From Bacteroidota bacterium (GTDB lineage: Bacteria > Bacteroidota > Bacteroidia > Chitinophagales > Chitinophagaceae), in assembly GCA_023415275.1 (NCBI GenBank), contig JAEZLJ010000131.1:10623-74622 (forward strand): a DNA stretch of 64,000 nt. Reading direction: 5' to 3'. Below, piece after piece: positions 60,956 to 64,000 of this stretch (the first letter of the stretch is position 1; each line of letters begins with the position of its first letter). The position numbers and the translations under genes are program-made. The notes under the pieces are model-generated. The model made no database searches, was not told where the DNA came from, and saw only the letters and a program-made list of their open reading frames with translations.

Positions 60956-62872
60956 TTATTTCACTTCTTCATACTCTGCATCTGTCACGTTCTCACCCTG
61001 TCCACCCGGGCCTTGCTGGTCGCCTCCAGCTGCGCCGGCACCATCTCCTGCACCTGGCTGACCTGCACCCTGTGTAGCCTTATACATTTCTTCACTGGCT
61101 GCTGTCCAGGCATTGTTCAATTCTGTTACCGCCGGGTCTATCTGGTTAATGTCCTGTGTTTTATGTGCCTCTTTCAATTTATTAAGAGCCCCTTCTATCA
61201 CAGATTTCTTTTCACCAGGGATCTTGTCGCCATATTCTTTTAATTGCTTCTCTGTCTGGAAGATCAGGCTGTCGGCCTGGTTCAGCTTTTCTACCTTTTC
61301 ACGCTCTGCCTTGTCTGTAGCTTCGTTGGCCTTTGCCTCTGCCTTCATCTTTTCTACTTCTTCCTTGCTTAAGCCACTTCCTGCCTCAATACGTATCTTT
61401 TGTTCTTTACCAGTGCCCTTATCCTTAGCCGTTACATGCAGGATGCCATTGGCATCTATATCGAATATCACTTCTATCTGGGGTACCCCTCTTGGTGCTG
61501 GGGGAATGCCATCCAGGTTGAAGATACCAAGGCTCTTATTCTGGTTGGCCATCGGGCGTTCACCCTGAAGTACATGGATCTGTACGCCGGGCTGATTGTC
61601 AGAAGCCGTAGAGAAGGTCTCAGATTTTTTAGTTGGGATCGTAGTGTTAGAAGGGATCATGGCTGTCATCACACCACCATACGTTTCAATACCCAGTGTC
61701 AATGGTGTTACGTCCAGCAGCAATACATCCTTCACCTCCCCGGTCAATACGGCGCCCTGGATGGCAGCACCCACTGCTACTACTTCATCGGGGTTTACAC
61801 CTTTGTTAGGTTTCTTGCCGAAGAATTTTTCAACGATCTCCTGCACCTTTGGAATACGGGTTGATCCACCCACCAGGATCACTTCATCTATTTGCGAAGT
61901 GCTCAGGCCTGCATCTTTCAATGCCTGGGTACAAGGCTTCAGGCAGCGCTCAAATAAGCTGTCAGCCAGTTGTTCAAATTTTGCGCGGCTCAATTTCTTT
62001 ACAAGGTGCTTGGGTACACCATCAATAGCTGTAATATAGGGAAGGTTGATCTCTGTTTCGGAAGAAGAGGACAATTCCACCTTGGCTTTCTCTGAAGCTT
62101 CCTTCAAACGCTGCAGTGCCATAGGATCTTTGCGAAGATCCACATTCTCTTCTTTTTTAAATTCCTCTGCCAGCCAGTCCATGATCACTTTATCAAAGTC
62201 ATCACCACCCAGGTGCGTATCACCGTTGGTAGATTTCACTTCAAATACGCCATCACCCAGTTCAAGAACGGAAATATCAAAAGTACCTCCACCCAGGTCA
62301 AATACGGCAATATGGTGATCCTTACCGCCTTTATCCAGCCCATAGGCCAGGGCAGCAGCAGTAGGCTCGTTCACAATACGGCGAACATTCAGGCCAGCGA
62401 TCTCACCTGCTTCTTTAGTAGCCTGGCGCTGGGCATCATTGAAATAAGCCGGAACGGTGATCACCGCATCTGTTACTTCCTGGCCCAGGTAGTCTTCGGC
62501 CGTTTTTTTCATTTTCTGCAGGATCATGGCAGATATCTCCTGCGGTGTATATAACCTGCCATCTATATCTATACGAACGGTATTATTGTCACCTTTAGCC
62601 ACTTTATAGCTCCAATGGCTGATCTCTTCAGTAACCTCGTCATAGCGGCGGCCCATAAAACGCTTCACGCTCATAATGGTGTTTTGCGGATTCGTAATGG
62701 CCTGGCGCTTCGCCGGGTCACCCACTTTACGCTCACCATTTTTTAAAAATGCCACCACCGAGGGAGTCGTGCGCCTGCCTTCATCATTCGCTATCACCAC
62801 GGGCTCATTTCCTTCCATTACAGCCACGCAACTATTAGTCGTACCTAAGTCAATACCTATTATTTTTCCCAT
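60956..62872 (-). CDS. dnaK: Chaperone DnaK (Hsp70)
   Basis: 638 residues. ATP-driven folding chaperone. Visible are the N-terminal IIGIDLGTTNSCVAVMEGN, FDLGGGTFDISVLELGDGVF (phosphate loop), VGGSTRIPKVQE, the substrate-binding TPLTLGIETYGGVM region, and the acidic C-terminal TDAEYEEVK typical of bacterial DnaK. Length is normal. grpE and dnaJ are not adjacent in the window; no CIRCE element is visible upstream. Confidence 0.98.
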   Translation of the reverse strand: MGKIIGIDLGTTNSCVAVMEGNEPVVIANDEGRRTTPSVVAFLKNGERKVGDPAKRQAITNPQNTIMSVKRFMGRRYDEVTEEISHWSYKVAKGDNNTVRIDIDGRLYTPQEISAMILQKMKKTAEDYLGQEVTDAVITVPAYFNDAQRQATKEAGEIAGLNVRRIVNEPTAAALAYGLDKGGKDHHIAVFDLGGGTFDISVLELGDGVFEVKSTNGDTHLGGDDFDKVIMDWLAEEFKKEENVDLRKDPMALQRLKEASEKAKVELSSSSETEINLPYITAIDGVPKHLVKKLSRAKFEQLADSLFERCLKPCTQALKDAGLSTSQIDEVILVGGSTRIPKVQEIVEKFFGKKPNKGVNPDEVVAVGAAIQGAVLTGEVKDVLLLDVTPLTLGIETYGGVMTAMIPSNTTIPTKKSETFSTASDNQPGVQIHVLQGERPMANQNKSLGIFNLDGIPPAPRGVPQIEVIFDIDANGILHVTAKDKGTGKEQKIRIEAGSGLSKEEVEKMKAEAKANEATDKAEREKVEKLNQADSLIFQTEKQLKEYGDKIPGEKKSVIEGALNKLKEAHKTQDINQIDPAVTELNNAWTAASEEMYKATQGAGQPGAGDGAGAAGGDQQGPGGQGENVTDAEYEEVK

Positions 62873-63076
62873 TGATTAATTAATTTAATAGTTCACTAGT
62901 ATTTATCAATGATTATGCCGTTGGGTATAAGAATGCAATTTTGGCAGTAAGCACCACGATTCACTCACTTATGACTTACCACTTGCTGTCAGGTGCTCAA
63001 TTCGAACATCAGGCTCATTGAAAACCCTGATACTATAGTGGACGCCTTATGCTATTTTAGCTTAAATATTCTTCCA

Positions 63077-63736
63077 ATGCCAGCAACCTCCACGGCTCAA
63101 AAAATGCGGATCAGGGAAGGTGATACCATCCTGCCCATTCATGCGCCTGCTACTTTTCAAAAAGAGCTGGAGCCCCTCCCACCCCATGTTACCATTAATG
63201 CCAGGTCTAAAAAATTCAACCAGGTGCACTGGTTTGTCAAGGACAAAGCCCAATTGGAGGAAGAACTGGATGATGTGATCCAGATGGTCACGAATGACGT
63301 CATTTGCTGGATCTATTACCCGAAAGGCAGCTCTGGGATACAAACCGACCTTACCCGCGATAAAGGCTGGGAAGCTTTATTACAACATAAGGAAATGCAA
63401 TGGATCAGCCTGATCTCTTTTAATGAAACCTGGTCGGCCTTTGGCATGCGGCTACAAACCGAAAAGGATAAGAAGAAAGAGGTCGCCCCGAAGGAAAGAG
63501 CGATATTTCAATATATCGACCCGGTTAAAAAGCTCACCTTCCTGCCCGACGATTTCGCAGCCGCACTTCTCAAAGCTCCGAAGGAAGAGCAGTTTTATCA
63601 ATCCCTTTCTTTTACCAACCGGAAAGAATACCTGGAATGGATCGTCTCTGCTAAAAAGGAAGAAACCAGGGCCACCAGGATCAGGGAATCCCTTGACAGG
63701 TTATCAAAGGGCTGGAAAAATCCTGCCAACAGGTAA
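63077..63736 (+). CDS. YdeI/OmdA-like protein
   Basis: 219 residues from ATG at 63077 (MPATSTAQKMRIREGDTILP). An alternative GTG at 62993 would add 28 unsupported residues. The C-terminal part (about 140-215: LPDDFAAALLKAPKEEQFYQ, then SFTNRKEYLEWIVSAKKEET) matches the OmdA/YdeI bacteriocin-protection-like family (DUF1801-type neighbours are common). The N-terminal part resembles a DUF3052-like domain. Function unproven. Confidence 0.65.
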   Translation: MPATSTAQKMRIREGDTILPIHAPATFQKELEPLPPHVTINARSKKFNQVHWFVKDKAQLEEELDDVIQMVTNDVICWIYYPKGSSGIQTDLTRDKGWEALLQHKEMQWISLISFNETWSAFGMRLQTEKDKKKEVAPKERAIFQYIDPVKKLTFLPDDFAAALLKAPKEEQFYQSLSFTNRKEYLEWIVSAKKEETRATRIRESLDRLSKGWKNPANR

Positions 63737-63822
63737 ATGAAGCATTCCAATTAATTATTTCTTTCCCTGGACAGTTGGCAATATGCAGAAGTATAATAAC
63801 TTTAAATCACCAAAACTTCAAA

Positions 63823-64000
63823 ATGAAGACTGCTTTACACATTGAAGAAGAAAATCTGAAAAAGGCCGCGTTAAGACTGAGAGCCATAAACAATAAGCTC
63901 CGGGTGATCATCATGCAGTTGATCCATAAGAATGGCTCCATGATCGTTCAGGACATTTACCGCAAGCTCAAGATCGAACAATCTGTCACTTCCCAACACC
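63823..64000 (+). CDS. ArsR-like winged-helix regulator (partial, runs off the window)
   Basis: First 59 residues only, from ATG at 63823. A helix (ENLKKAALRLRAI) leads into KLRVIIMQLIHKNGSMIVQD and IYRKLKIEQSVTSQH, the helix-turn-helix of ArsR-family repressors, where the last residues begin the recognition helix. The metal or signal ligand region lies outside the window, so the effector cannot be named. It starts 86 bases after the YdeI-like gene. Confidence 0.75.
   Translation, partial: MKTALHIEEENLKKAALRLRAINNKLRVIIMQLIHKNGSMIVQDIYRKLKIEQSVTSQH

Overview
The window is chromosomal DNA from a member of the Bacteroidota, most likely the Chitinophagaceae or a close relative. The signs are: promoters of the TTTG / TAnnTTTG type; few Shine-Dalgarno sequences; a fused DAHP synthase-chorismate mutase; an OmpA protein with thrombospondin type 3 repeats; DUF4954, DUF2807 and DUF1684 proteins; and a TonB-dependent receptor behind a TPP riboswitch. 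No phage, IS element, CRISPR array or rRNA operon was seen, so this is ordinary core genome with several interesting regulatory regions.

Layout. 1-11.6 kb: partial smc (leftward), a universal stress protein, an arginase, two small secreted proteins, an RmlD-like SDR, a 3-hydroxyacyl-CoA dehydrogenase, then leftward envelope genes (OmpA/TSP3, RlpA, L,D-transpeptidase). 11.8-19.3 kb: a leftward operon pheA-aminotransferase-tyrA-aroF/CM-aroB-aroA-aroC. It is preceded by a Bacteroidota promoter, a Phe/Tyr-rich leader peptide and mutually exclusive antiterminator and terminator hairpins, which together look like a classical transcription attenuator. 19.3-20.9 kb: a DEAD-box helicase. 21.1-23.7 kb: three small lipoproteins divergent from an ECF-like sigma factor and a translationally coupled membrane protein that joins an anti-sigma-like N-terminus to a trypsin-like protease. 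The divergent region is a near-perfect 27-bp inverted repeat.

23.8-43.3 kb: housekeeping genes: a nucleotidyltransferase, D-cysteine desulfhydrase-like, lipB, an RluA-family synthase, def, ruvX, ubiA-like, a SpoU methyltransferase, mutS, a SET protein, mgtE, glmS, DUF4954, der and era, followed by an initiator tRNA-Met with its own promoter and terminator. 43.5-50.9 kb: a DUF2807 protein, a TPP riboswitch with a TonB-dependent receptor, rhodanese, a PASTA protein, ddl, ferredoxin and acyl-CoA reductase. 51-64 kb: HtrA protease, an M13 peptidase, a dipeptide epimerase, a CBM20-GH77 glucanotransferase, a 51-residue membrane protein, a VWA protein, an orphan antitoxin-like protein, dnaK, a YdeI-like protein and the start of an ArsR-like regulator.

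The genes work together mainly in envelope building and quality control (Ddl, GlmS, L,D-transpeptidase, RlpA, OmpA, HtrA, sigma/protease module), aromatic amino acid synthesis under attenuation, and basic information processing (SMC, MutS, Der, Era, DeaD-like, RluA, RuvX). The two regions most worth a second look are the Phe/Tyr attenuator (19081-19252) and the sigma/anti-sigma-protease module with its symmetric divergent promoter (21144-23698).
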